From Clostridiales bacterium oral taxon 876 str. F0540 (lineage in GTDB: Bacteria > Bacillota > Clostridia > Clostridiales > Clostridiaceae): a stretch of DNA of 31,406 nucleotides. The notes beneath the pieces are model-generated. The model was not told where the DNA came from and searched no databases. It saw nothing but the letters and a program-made list of their open reading frames with translations. Positions 1 through 6,788 of this stretch are shown one piece after another (position 1 is the first letter of the stretch; the number at the start of each line of letters is the position of its first letter). The stretch lies in contig KE993459.1 of assembly GCA_000466585.1 (NCBI GenBank), forward strand, positions 1 to 31,406. Reading direction: 5' to 3'. Both the position numbers and the translations under genes were made by a program.

Positions 1-30
1 CAGCAGTAGCCTTATGGCTCTTTTTATATA
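1..30 (+). repeat. Left-edge copy of a 30-nt sequence repeated inverted at the right edge
   Basis: The segment reads as the last codons of a gene entering from outside (CAG CAG TAG, stop at 7-9), a short AGCC/GGCT hairpin and a T-run. The minus strand at 31401-31372 matches it at 24 of 30 positions: the first ten bases are identical and both end in CTCTTTTTATAT. Two related genes facing inward and ending in Gln-Gln-stop would explain this, but their coding parts lie outside the window, so this is inference. Confidence 0.35.
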
Positions 31-572
31 TTCATGAGCTTTGTCTTGTCAGTCATTCTTAAAACTGTTCCTCCTTCAGCATATGTTGGAACCTCTGCTA
101 AAGCTACCCACTTTACAGCTTTAGATTCATTCTCCTGCCTTTTAATCTTCTCATTTTCATCAGCCTCAAATAAAAATCTTATATCGTAGTGGTTATGAGC
201 CTCTACATCTCCCCTTTTAGGAATTAAGTGGACATCTATATCAAAAACCTCTTCTGAAAGTACTTTGATAGAAGTTAGTCCAGTCTCTTCCCTTGCTTCT
301 CTCAGGGCCGACTCTATCATACTATTGTCACTTTCCACATGTCCTCCGACCTGAAGCCACCTGTCCAGTTTAAGGTGATGTGTCAATAGAACTTTTTTTC
401 TATCCTTGCTTACAATCCATGCAGATCCGGTTATATGCCCTATATTATTATCTCTTCCAGTGAAATTATCATTTTCATGTAGGAAGTTCAATATTTTTTC
501 CTTTGACTCCTTTTCCTGAATATCCTCCGGACTAAATTTTTTTACCAAATTAATTAATATTTCTTTATTCAT
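24..572 (-). CDS. Nudix hydrolase
   Basis: A 182-residue cytosolic protein with a Nudix fold, expected to hydrolyse a nucleoside diphosphate linked to another group using Mg2+; the substrate cannot be told from sequence. The Nudix box begins at about residue 76 (GGHVESD) and ends in REAREETGL, so the catalytic REUXEEXGU half is intact. The first Glu of the GX5E part is replaced by Asn, a position less critical than the EE pair. The N-terminal 45 residues are an extra helical stretch. GGAG lies just upstream of the ATG. The gene is single, read divergently from the small protein at 637. Confidence 0.9.
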   Translation of the reverse strand: MNKEILINLVKKFSPEDIQEKESKEKILNFLHENDNFTGRDNNIGHITGSAWIVSKDRKKVLLTHHLKLDRWLQVGGHVESDNSMIESALREAREETGLTSIKVLSEEVFDIDVHLIPKRGDVEAHNHYDIRFLFEADENEKIKRQENESKAVKWVALAEVPTYAEGGTVLRMTDKTKLMNI

Positions 573-636
573 TTATTTTCTCCTTTGATAATAAACTTAA
601 ATATAATTGTTTTTAATTTTTGGGGGTACTTACAGC

Positions 637-852
637 ATGGCAAATTTTAATTCTTTAAGTCCTACAGAGCTGGCAATTCTAGCTGATGCTATTGCTATAG
701 CTCTAGCTGAGGGAAAAAGCTCAGATGAAATAAATGTTCTTGGCAACCTTGTCACAGCTGTTGGAGCTCTGTTATTAACTATAGCAGCACAGGATCAAAG
801 TTTACGTGATGCTGCAGATAAAAAGAACAAAAATAATAAGACCCTAGGTTAG
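637..852 (+). CDS. Small helical protein of unknown function (71 aa)
   Basis: I do not recognise a named family. ATG at 637 is preferred over an upstream TTG at 607 because GGGGGT at 622-627 sits at the right distance. The protein starts MANFNSLSPTELAILADAIA, has an Ala/Leu-rich amphipathic half, then a hydrophobic stretch (VLGNLVTAVGALLLTIAAQ, about residues 35-53), and ends in a lysine/asparagine-rich tail. It could be a small membrane-associated protein. A second small hydrophobic frame starts 5 bases after its stop (858-986), which suggests a bicistronic unit ended by the hairpin at 991. Confidence 0.65.
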   Translation: MANFNSLSPTELAILADAIAIALAEGKSSDEINVLGNLVTAVGALLLTIAAQDQSLRDAADKKNKNNKTLG

Positions 853-857
853 AAAAA

Positions 858-986
858 TTGGAAAATCTACTAACCTGTAAATATTTTAATCTTCGTACAA
901 GCATTAGTGTATTATTTTCACTCCTTATTATAACTCTTACCGGAATTTTAAGCACTATAATTGGCAAGCAAACTAGTTTAGTATGA
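858..986 (+). CDS. Candidate 42-aa single-pass membrane peptide, TTG start
   Basis: A frame opening with TTG at 858 encodes 42 residues: a short polar N-terminus (MENLLTCKYFNLRTS), a clear transmembrane stretch (VLFSLLIITLTGILSTII) and a short tail. AGG at 846-848 is a weak ribosome binding site, so translation coupled to the preceding 71-aa gene is the easiest model. The opposite-strand frame over the same bases looks less protein-like. The bidirectional terminator at 991-1018 follows directly. Without homologues this stays tentative. Confidence 0.4.
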   Translation: MENLLTCKYFNLRTSISVLFSLLIITLTGILSTIIGKQTSLV

Positions 987-990
987 AAGC

Positions 991-1018
991 AAATAGCGAG
1001 GAATTATCCTCGCTATTT
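991..1018. terminator. Bidirectional intrinsic terminator
   Basis: AAATAGCGAGGA (991-1002) pairs perfectly with TCCTCGCTATTT (1007-1018) across a 4-nt loop. It lies between the convergent small genes and the ABC permease, so it can serve both. Confidence 0.8.
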
Positions 1019-1037
1019 AAAATATAATATCTGAATT

Positions 1038-2387
1038 TTATTCATATCTAAGGGACTCAACAGGATCAAGTTTTGAGGCTTTGCTTGCAGGGTATAAACC
1101 TGCTAATACAGATATTAAAATGGCAAAGCTTATAGTGCCTAATATAAGCCATATTGGCGTAGAGAAAATCTGAGGAATTTCTTTTACATTCTTTGATTTT
1201 AAAAATGCTTCCATAGCAAACTTAATTATCTTAGTATTAAGGACGCTAAATAAAATTCCCATAAGTCCTCCAATAAAGCCTATAGCCCCTGATTCTGTTA
1301 TGAACATAAACCTTATATCTTTTCTTGAAGCTCCTAGAGATTTCATTATACCTATAGAACGAGTTCTTTCATAAATTGACATAGTCATCGTATTAATAAC
1401 CCCTATAGAAGCAACAAATACGATTATTATACCTCCTATTGATAATATAGCTTGTATAATTGTAAATATAGATTTTATATCCTTAATCATAGATTGAATA
1501 CTTGTTACTCCATAATCCATTTTTGTTATCTCATCTGATACGGAAGATACATATTTTAGATCCTTTACTGCAACCTCTACATTCTCTGGCCCCTTGTTTT
1601 CATAATAATTTTTGTCCATATTAATATAGTTTAAGAAATCCTTTGCCTCATCCATAGAAACTATAATTTTATCACTTAAGTTGAATTTTTCGTTAATTAC
1701 TCCAACTATCTTAAACTTTTTAATCAATGGCTCAATCTTAGGTATCCCCTGCACATCAGGAAGCTTAGCAGTTAAGGTTATTTCTTTTCCAACCACTGAG
1801 GCATAGTCGCTAATGCCAAGCTTTTTAAGCATTTTTTCACCAATTAACACAGAGTTTTTATCTTCCTTTGTAATAGCTTTACCGTAACTTATAACATTTA
1901 AATCCTTCTTCTTTTCTTTAATTCGCGTATTTTCAATTTGTGCATTCGTAAGTATACTGTAATTTAGGTCAACGCCTATAACCGAAGAATACTTTTTCTT
2001 TGTTCCGTTAAGTTCTATATATATTGATGGAATATTACTATACACAGCCATATCCTCTACATTATTCATCTTTTTAATCTTTTCCAAAGCTTCATGATTT
2101 ATAAGCTTAAACTTAGGTTTTATTGCTTCCTGAAGCTCATCATCATCTAGATTATCCTCAAGCTTCATTTGTGCTTCTTCCATCTTGTAAGGACTTACTG
2201 ATATTGAGTTACCTGGAGTGTTAGCCTTTATAGAATCTACTACAAGCTTTTGGACTCCTACCCCTAAGCTTACCATAAGAACTATAAGCATAGTACCTAT
2301 GGATACTGCAAATGCAGTTAAAAAAGTTCTCATTTTCCTTCGACTAATATTTCTTAAGGCTGTTCTTGTGTAATCCCTAAATTTCAT
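1038..2387 (-). CDS. MacB/FtsX-type ABC transporter permease
   Basis: A 449-residue membrane subunit of an export-type or mechanotransmitting ABC system. It has the MacB layout: one N-terminal transmembrane helix (about residues 20-45), a large extracellular core of about 260 residues, then three C-terminal helices (about 310-335, 362-385, 412-437). The FtsX signature region (VFVASIGVINTMTMSIYERT, then RSIGIMKSLGASRKDI) is plain, and it ends in the typical KASKLDPVESLRYE tail. It follows the ATPase with a 2-base gap, so the two are translated together. Substrate unknown; family members export peptides or antibiotics, or respond to envelope stress. Confidence 0.92.
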   Translation of the reverse strand: MKFRDYTRTALRNISRRKMRTFLTAFAVSIGTMLIVLMVSLGVGVQKLVVDSIKANTPGNSISVSPYKMEEAQMKLEDNLDDDELQEAIKPKFKLINHEALEKIKKMNNVEDMAVYSNIPSIYIELNGTKKKYSSVIGVDLNYSILTNAQIENTRIKEKKKDLNVISYGKAITKEDKNSVLIGEKMLKKLGISDYASVVGKEITLTAKLPDVQGIPKIEPLIKKFKIVGVINEKFNLSDKIIVSMDEAKDFLNYINMDKNYYENKGPENVEVAVKDLKYVSSVSDEITKMDYGVTSIQSMIKDIKSIFTIIQAILSIGGIIIVFVASIGVINTMTMSIYERTRSIGIMKSLGASRKDIRFMFITESGAIGFIGGLMGILFSVLNTKIIKFAMEAFLKSKNVKEIPQIFSTPIWLILGTISFAILISVLAGLYPASKASKLDPVESLRYE

Positions 2388-2389
2388 TA

Positions 2390-3058
2390 TTAATTCTCCT
2401 CCGCAATCATTCCATCAACTATTTTTATTACTCTATCTGCATAAGCAGCCTCATCTAAATTATGAGATACCATAACTATTGTATAGTCTTTATCTTTAAG
2501 TCCTCTTAAAAGCTCCATTACCGCTTTCCCTGACTTCGAATCTAAATTCCCGGTAGGCTCGTCAGCTAATATTATTTTAGGATTGTTTACTAAGGCCCTT
2601 GCTATACTTACTCTCTGTCTTTGTCCTCCCGAAAGCTCAGTAGGCTTATGTTGAAGCCTGTCTCCTAAGCCTAAAGACTCCAGAGCGTTCTTTGCTTTTT
2701 CCCTTCTCTTCTTATCCGGAATTCCGGCTATGGTTAAAGGCATAATTACATTTTCTAGAGCCGTTAATGTAGGTTCTAAATTAAAGGATTGAAAGACAAA
2801 TCCTATTTTTTCATTTCGAAATTTAGACATCTTTTTATCCTTATAGCTGCTTATATCTTCATTATCTATAATTACTGAACCCTTTGTTGGTCTATCCAAT
2901 CCCCCTATTATATTCATCAGTGTAGATTTTCCTGAACCTGAGGGGCCAATAATTGCTACAAACTCTCCTTTATTTACTTTTAAACTGACGTCATTTAAAA
3001 CAGGAAGACTTTCGTTTCCCATTTTGTATATCTTGAAAGCATTTTTTATTTCTATCAT
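2390..3058 (-). CDS. ABC transporter ATPase, MacB/LolD type
   Basis: A 222-residue ATP-binding subunit that powers the permease encoded next. Walker A is GPSGSGKST at about residues 38-46, the Q-loop lies in GFVFQSFNLEPTLTALENV, the signature is LSGGQRQRVSIARAL and Walker B is IILADEPTGNLDS, followed by the switch His in MVSHN. Length and motifs are those of the LolD/MacB group. It is the first gene of a two-gene operon with its own promoter region (3098-3154) and is separated by a terminator from the kinase gene upstream. Confidence 0.94.
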   Translation of the reverse strand: MIEIKNAFKIYKMGNESLPVLNDVSLKVNKGEFVAIIGPSGSGKSTLMNIIGGLDRPTKGSVIIDNEDISSYKDKKMSKFRNEKIGFVFQSFNLEPTLTALENVIMPLTIAGIPDKKRREKAKNALESLGLGDRLQHKPTELSGGQRQRVSIARALVNNPKIILADEPTGNLDSKSGKAVMELLRGLKDKDYTIVMVSHNLDEAAYADRVIKIVDGMIAEEN

Positions 3059-3097
3059 AGCTAATCCTCCATCAATTTTTGTAACTATATTTCATTA

Positions 3098-3154
3098 ATT
3101 ATGATATAGCACTATCCTTAAACCAAGCTTATGCTAATCTTAAATTAACCTTAA
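3098..3154 (-). promoter_or_regulatory. ABC operon promoter with four 11-bp-spaced response-regulator-like sites
   Basis: On the minus strand four TTAAG-like units start at exact 11-base steps; their plus-strand forms are CCTTAA at 3116, GCTTAT at 3127, TCTTAA at 3138 and CCTTAA at 3149. A -10-like CATAAT lies at 3103-3098, and no good -35 exists because the last repeat occupies that place. Direct repeats one helical turn apart next to a poor -35 are typical of OmpR/PhoB-type activators. The regulator encoded at 4641-5333, just upstream, is the obvious candidate. Binding itself is inferred. Confidence 0.6.
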
Positions 3155-3203
3155 AAAGCATCAGGTTTAGAGCTAAAACTCAGCCCTAAACCTGATGCTT
3201 TTT
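3153..3203 (-). terminator. Intrinsic terminator after the histidine kinase
   Basis: An 18-bp stem pairs 3153-3170 with 3186-3203 and is followed on the minus strand by a run of T. The kinase stop codon (3204-3202) overlaps the stem. It separates regulator and kinase transcription from the ABC operon. Confidence 0.85.
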
Positions 3204-4644
3204 AATTAATGGGAAGCTTTATAATAAATTTGCAACCTTTATTAGTATCGCTTTGAAGTTCAATAGTTCCTCTATGTTTTTCTATTATTTCCTTAGATAT
3301 AGCTAACCCTAAACCAGTACCTCCGCTTTCTGAGTTTCTTGAAGCATCCACTCTTACAAAGGCGTTAAAAATATGTTGCTGCATATCCTTTGGAATACCT
3401 TCTCCGTTATCTTCAACTATTATTTCAAAAAAGCTGCCTACTACATGAGCCTTAACAATTACTTTTATATTTTGTGAATTGTATTTTATTGCATTGATTA
3501 TTAGATTGCTTAAGGCCCTATCCAGATTCTTAGCATCAAAATGTATAAATACACTTTCTTCAGGTATATCAAATTCATAATCAATATTATTATCTTCAAA
3601 CTGAGGAATATATACTGCTATAAGCTCTCTTAAAAATTCACAAACATCCTGTTTTACTAAATTAAGCTTAAACTCACTGCTTTCAAGTTTAGAAAACTCA
3701 AAAAGATCCATTATAAGCTTATTGGCTCTTTCACTATTATGCCTTATTGTTTCTATATATTTTTTAATTTCGTCCTGAGAAAGATTACTATCTTTTAATA
3801 TGTATTCTGAATATCCTAGTATACTTGATAAAGGATTTTTCAAATCATGTGAAATGTCCAGAATAAGATTCTTTCTGTTTTCCTCTGCTTTTTCTTTAAG
3901 GGTTCTTTCAACTGCAATCTTTTCAGCCATATTGTTAAAAGCATCTCTAAGTTCCCCAAACTCATTTTTAGACTTCAACTCTATTCTTGTATCATAATTT
4001 CCCTTGGATATTTCCCTAGCCCCCTTAGTAAGTAATTTTAAGGGCTTGGTTAAATTCTTTGAGGTAACCCTCGAAACAATTAAAAAAAACACTATAAACA
4101 TTAAAATATTTAGTATTATTACAACATAAAGATAATTTTTAGGTGTAAACTTTCTTTCATAAACAAGAGACTTAAAATATTCTTTTTCCGGCACAGCAAT
4201 AACAAGCAAAAAATCTTTATCATTATTATATGCAGTGCTGAACACATATTTTTTTTCTAATTTATCATACCCAACTAACGCCTGCATTTGCTTCGTTTCA
4301 TTATTGAATATTTCATACATCTCATAATACATACGAGGAGTATATTGAGTAGTATTAAGAGGATTATTTCCTTTTCTATAAATAACCTTATGACTGCTGT
4401 CTATTATTTCTAAAAATCCATTTAATTTTTCGATTTCTGTTGTATCAATTTCCTTATAGTTATTCTTCATGATCTTTGCTGCATCATTTATATCCAGTCT
4501 ATTGATATTTATATATAGTGCAAGCGCAACCAGCAAGGTAGTAACTAAAAAAATCGACACAAAAACAGTAATACCAAAGTAAGATAAAACATAATTTTTT
4601 AGAAGCATATTGGCTAATCTTTTTCTACTTTTGATCTTTCTCAT
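3202..4644 (-). CDS. Membrane sensor histidine kinase (two-component system 1)
   Basis: A 480-residue sensor kinase. Order of parts: transmembrane helix at about 20-45, an extracellular domain of about 125 residues, a second helix at about 171-192, HAMP linker (about 193-245), HisKA with phospho-acceptor His266 in LDISHDLKNPLSSILGYSEY, then the ATPase domain with N-box NLIINAIKYN, G1 DNGEGIP and G2 GTGLGLAIS. All catalytic motifs are present. It overlaps the response-regulator gene by 4 bases. The signal is unknown; the MacB-type transporter directly downstream suggests envelope or antimicrobial stress. Confidence 0.94.
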   Translation of the reverse strand: MRKIKSRKRLANMLLKNYVLSYFGITVFVSIFLVTTLLVALALYININRLDINDAAKIMKNNYKEIDTTEIEKLNGFLEIIDSSHKVIYRKGNNPLNTTQYTPRMYYEMYEIFNNETKQMQALVGYDKLEKKYVFSTAYNNDKDFLLVIAVPEKEYFKSLVYERKFTPKNYLYVVIILNILMFIVFFLIVSRVTSKNLTKPLKLLTKGAREISKGNYDTRIELKSKNEFGELRDAFNNMAEKIAVERTLKEKAEENRKNLILDISHDLKNPLSSILGYSEYILKDSNLSQDEIKKYIETIRHNSERANKLIMDLFEFSKLESSEFKLNLVKQDVCEFLRELIAVYIPQFEDNNIDYEFDIPEESVFIHFDAKNLDRALSNLIINAIKYNSQNIKVIVKAHVVGSFFEIIVEDNGEGIPKDMQQHIFNAFVRVDASRNSESGGTGLGLAISKEIIEKHRGTIELQSDTNKGCKFIIKLPIN

Positions 4645-5333
4645 AATTTACTCACCTTTTCAAGTCTATAGCCTATACCTCTAATAGTTTTTAGATACTT
4701 CGGGCTTTTAGGGTTATCTTCTATCTTATCCCTTAAATAGCTTATGTGTACCATAATGGTATTATCATCTCCAAAATACGGCTCACCCCATACCGCTTCA
4801 TAAAGCTGTTTCTTTGTATAAACCTTTCCTGCATTCTCCATTAAAAATTCTAGTATTTTGTATTCCTTTGCATTTAGTTCAAGCTTAATTTCATTTTTAT
4901 GTACTGTACAATTTTCCTTATTTAAAATTAAATCACCTATAACAACATTAGAAACATAGGATGTTTTACTATATTTGTTGTACCTTCTAAGCTGAGCCTG
5001 AACTCTTGCCGTAAGCTCAATAGGACTGAAAGGTTTAGTCATATAGTCGTCAGCACCTAATCCAAGTCCCAATATCTTATCAGTATCTTCAGCTCTAGCA
5101 GTTAAAAACATTACCGGAATCATACTTGTTTCTCTAACATTCTTAACTACTGCAAAACCATCAAGCAAAGGCATCATAACATCTAATATTATCATATCGA
5201 TTTTATTATTTTTAAAAACTTCTACAGCCTCAATGCCATTGGCAGCTTCAAAAACATTGTAACCATCCTTTATCAAATGAATTTTAACCAATTCTCTAAT
5301 ATCTTTCTCATCTTCGGCAATTAATATATTCAC
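4641..5333 (-). CDS. OmpR-family response regulator (two-component system 1)
   Basis: A two-domain DNA-binding regulator. The receiver has the acidic pair in IAEDEKDI, phospho-acceptor Asp in MIILDVMMP and the conserved Lys in YMTKPFSP. The C-terminal winged helix ends in the usual TIRGIGYRLEK. A GTG at 5342 opens the frame but abuts the AAGAGGTGG ribosome binding site; GTG at 5333, five bases after it, is the more likely start (protein begins MNILIAEDE). The stop overlaps the kinase start (ATGA), so the pair is one operon. The likely target is the repeat array at 3116-3154 before the ABC genes. Confidence 0.93.
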   Translation of the reverse strand: MNILIAEDEKDIRELVKIHLIKDGYNVFEAANGIEAVEVFKNNKIDMIILDVMMPLLDGFAVVKNVRETSMIPVMFLTARAEDTDKILGLGLGADDYMTKPFSPIELTARVQAQLRRYNKYSKTSYVSNVVIGDLILNKENCTVHKNEIKLELNAKEYKILEFLMENAGKVYTKKQLYEAVWGEPYFGDDNTIMVHISYLRDKIEDNPKSPKYLKTIRGIGYRLEKVSKL

Positions 5334-5472
5334 TGCAACCACCTCTTCTTAAAACATTCTACCATATGTTGTAAAGATATTTGTAGTCCAAATTTAACTA
5401 TAAACTATTTTCAAATAATTTCGATAATTTATATAAGTAAATAATAATTTACCATGGAAGGAGATGTTTTGT

Positions 5473-5694
5473 ATGGCTACCAACTTTGAAAGGGAAATTA
5501 AAGCTGCAGAAAAAATTATTGCTGTACAAGGAAAGCCCAAGGATAGGGACACTCTCAATAAGAAAAAGAAACGGAAGCTGTCTTCTTATGAAGACAAACC
5601 TTACGAAAAAAGCATCAACTTCGTAAAAGAACTTAAATCACAGCTGACCTATGGCGACACAGGCCATGGAGTATTGCTTGATAAAAAAGTATAG
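5473..5694 (+). CDS. Small lysine-rich protein of unknown function (73 aa)
   Basis: Not recognised. ATG at 5473 is preferred to ATG 5464 because AAGGAGAT at about 5458-5465 is then correctly spaced. The product (MATNFEREIKAAEKIIAVQG at its start) is hydrophilic and basic in the middle (NKKKKRKLSSYEDK), with no transmembrane segment. It might bind nucleic acid, but nothing specific supports that. It is a single gene followed by its own terminator and read divergently from the response regulator. Confidence 0.7.
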   Translation: MATNFEREIKAAEKIIAVQGKPKDRDTLNKKKKRKLSSYEDKPYEKSINFVKELKSQLTYGDTGHGVLLDKKV

Positions 5695-5705
5695 TTTTTG
5701 TTTTC

Positions 5706-5737
5706 AGGCTGTCTTTCATAAGGCAGCTTGTATTTTT
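5706..5737 (+). terminator. Intrinsic terminator
   Basis: AGGCTGTCTT (5706-5715) pairs with AAGGCAGCTT (5720-5729), two pairs being G-T, across a TCAT loop and followed by GTATTTTTG. It lies 11 bases after the stop of the 73-aa gene. Confidence 0.65.
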
Positions 5738-5811
5738 GTAATATATATGTAACTTTAGGCAAATAATATAAATAACTTATTATTAAATTTGCTTGGAATG
5801 GAGTGTATGGA

Positions 5812-6123
5812 TTGAATATTAATAGAGATTTAAATTGTCCTAAATGCGGCGGTGAATATTTTAATGTAAAAAGAGAAGCTACCTATTTATATACATACAA
5901 ATTACAAAGCCCTGAAATATATGAAAGAGATACAAATGATTCTGCCCTACCTTTTTTATTTGACAATAGAGAAAAGGTTGATGGAAAGGAATATTTAGAA
6001 TGTGAAAGCTGCAAAACCCAGTTTCCTTGTGATTTAGATGAGCTAAGCGGTAAGATTCATTTTACAATACTTCAAAAGGCTATAAGAGCTGATCATGTCG
6101 ATACTGTTGGGTTTTTAGGATAA
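5812..6123 (+). CDS. Zinc-ribbon protein of unknown function (103 aa)
   Basis: A small cytosolic protein with two Cys pairs: CPKCGG near the N-terminus and CESCKTQFPC about 60 residues later, together a likely structural zinc site. The longer frame begins at GTG 5803, but GGAGTG at 5800-5805 fits TTG 5812 (start MNINRDLNCPKCGGEYF). The C-terminal half has a helical stretch (FTILQKAIRADHVDTVGF). No enzyme motif is seen and I cannot assign a role. It is converging on the CBO0543-type gene with a shared terminator. Confidence 0.72.
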   Translation: MNINRDLNCPKCGGEYFNVKREATYLYTYKLQSPEIYERDTNDSALPFLFDNREKVDGKEYLECESCKTQFPCDLDELSGKIHFTILQKAIRADHVDTVGFLG

Positions 6124-6168
6124 AAGTAAAGGATAGGCCTCCTAATATAAGGGCCTATCCTTTACTTT
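6124..6168. terminator. Bidirectional intrinsic terminator
   Basis: AAGTAAAGGATAGGCC pairs with GGCCTATCCTTTACTT (about 6125-6140 with 6152-6167), with T-rich flanks on both sides. The stop codon of the minus-strand gene (6157-6155) lies inside the stem. Confidence 0.85.
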
Positions 6169-6712
6169 TATCCAAATCTCCTATTCTTTTGCTATTGTAA
6201 ATATAGTTTGAAAATAAATATATAAATATGTATATAATAAATGAATACCAATGATTCCATTTTAGTCTGTGATACATTCCTAGAATTTCGAAAGCCGGTT
6301 CAAATATATAAGTGCAAAAAAAAGAAAAAATTACAGCCTTATAAAAGGCTTTAATTTCACTCTTAAATTGAATCAATAGAATTATAAACACGGGAAAAAG
6401 TGTCCAGTTCCAGGGTATAAAAACCGGTATAAACGGAAACACATTCCAATCGTAATGCCATAATCCAAGTAGAAGACCAACAATATCAAGAAAACTTGTT
6501 ATTAATATAACTTCTAAGACTACTATCATCTGCCTCCCAGTTTTATTTTTATCATGTACTTTGAACCAAATAATCCAAGGCAGGATACCTAGAGAAATCT
6601 CCAGCCACCATCTCCAGCTAAATACTATTTTGCTGGTCCATATTTGAAAAAGCTCCCAGTTTAATTTTTCAAGCTTAATATATACCTGATCTAACATTGT
6701 ATTTTCCTTCAT
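6155..6712 (-). CDS. CBO0543-type multi-pass membrane protein
   Basis: A 185-residue integral membrane protein. The start MLDQVYIKLEKLNWELFQIW, the Trp-rich FSWRWWLEISLGILPWIIWF and the following hydrophobic segments match my memory of the Firmicute CBO0543 family, which has no known function. About five membrane spans are visible (about 34-50, 64-84, 90-112, 126-145, 155-172). It is transcribed alone after the mutS2-like terminator. Two in-frame ATGs lie close together at the start, and the second is preceded by AAGGA, so the true start may be five codons later. Confidence 0.75.
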   Translation of the reverse strand: MKENTMLDQVYIKLEKLNWELFQIWTSKIVFSWRWWLEISLGILPWIIWFKVHDKNKTGRQMIVVLEVILITSFLDIVGLLLGLWHYDWNVFPFIPVFIPWNWTLFPVFIILLIQFKSEIKAFYKAVIFSFFCTYIFEPAFEILGMYHRLKWNHWYSFIIYIFIYLFSNYIYNSKRIGDLDKSKG

Positions 6713-6764
6713 ATATAATCACCCATTATTAGTATCTTCATCATTTAATAGATTATGTAAAAAT

Positions 6765-6785
6765 GAGGGGCAGCTTATGCCCCTC
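6765..6785 (-). terminator. Intrinsic terminator of the mutS2-like gene
   Basis: GAGGGGCA (6765-6772) pairs with TGCCCCTC (6778-6785). On the minus strand it is followed by ATTTTTAC, immediately after the stop codon at 6789. Confidence 0.8.
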
Positions 6786-6788
6786 TAG

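Noticed and set aside
779..967. 62-residue minus-strand frame overlapping the small plus-strand genes
   Set aside because: It overlaps the end of a better-supported gene and lacks a ribosome binding site; the plus-strand frame there looks more protein-like.
5343..5472. Possible repeat array before response regulator 1
   Set aside because: No units at 10-11 bp spacing comparable with those at 3116-3154 were found, and only weak promoter-like boxes.
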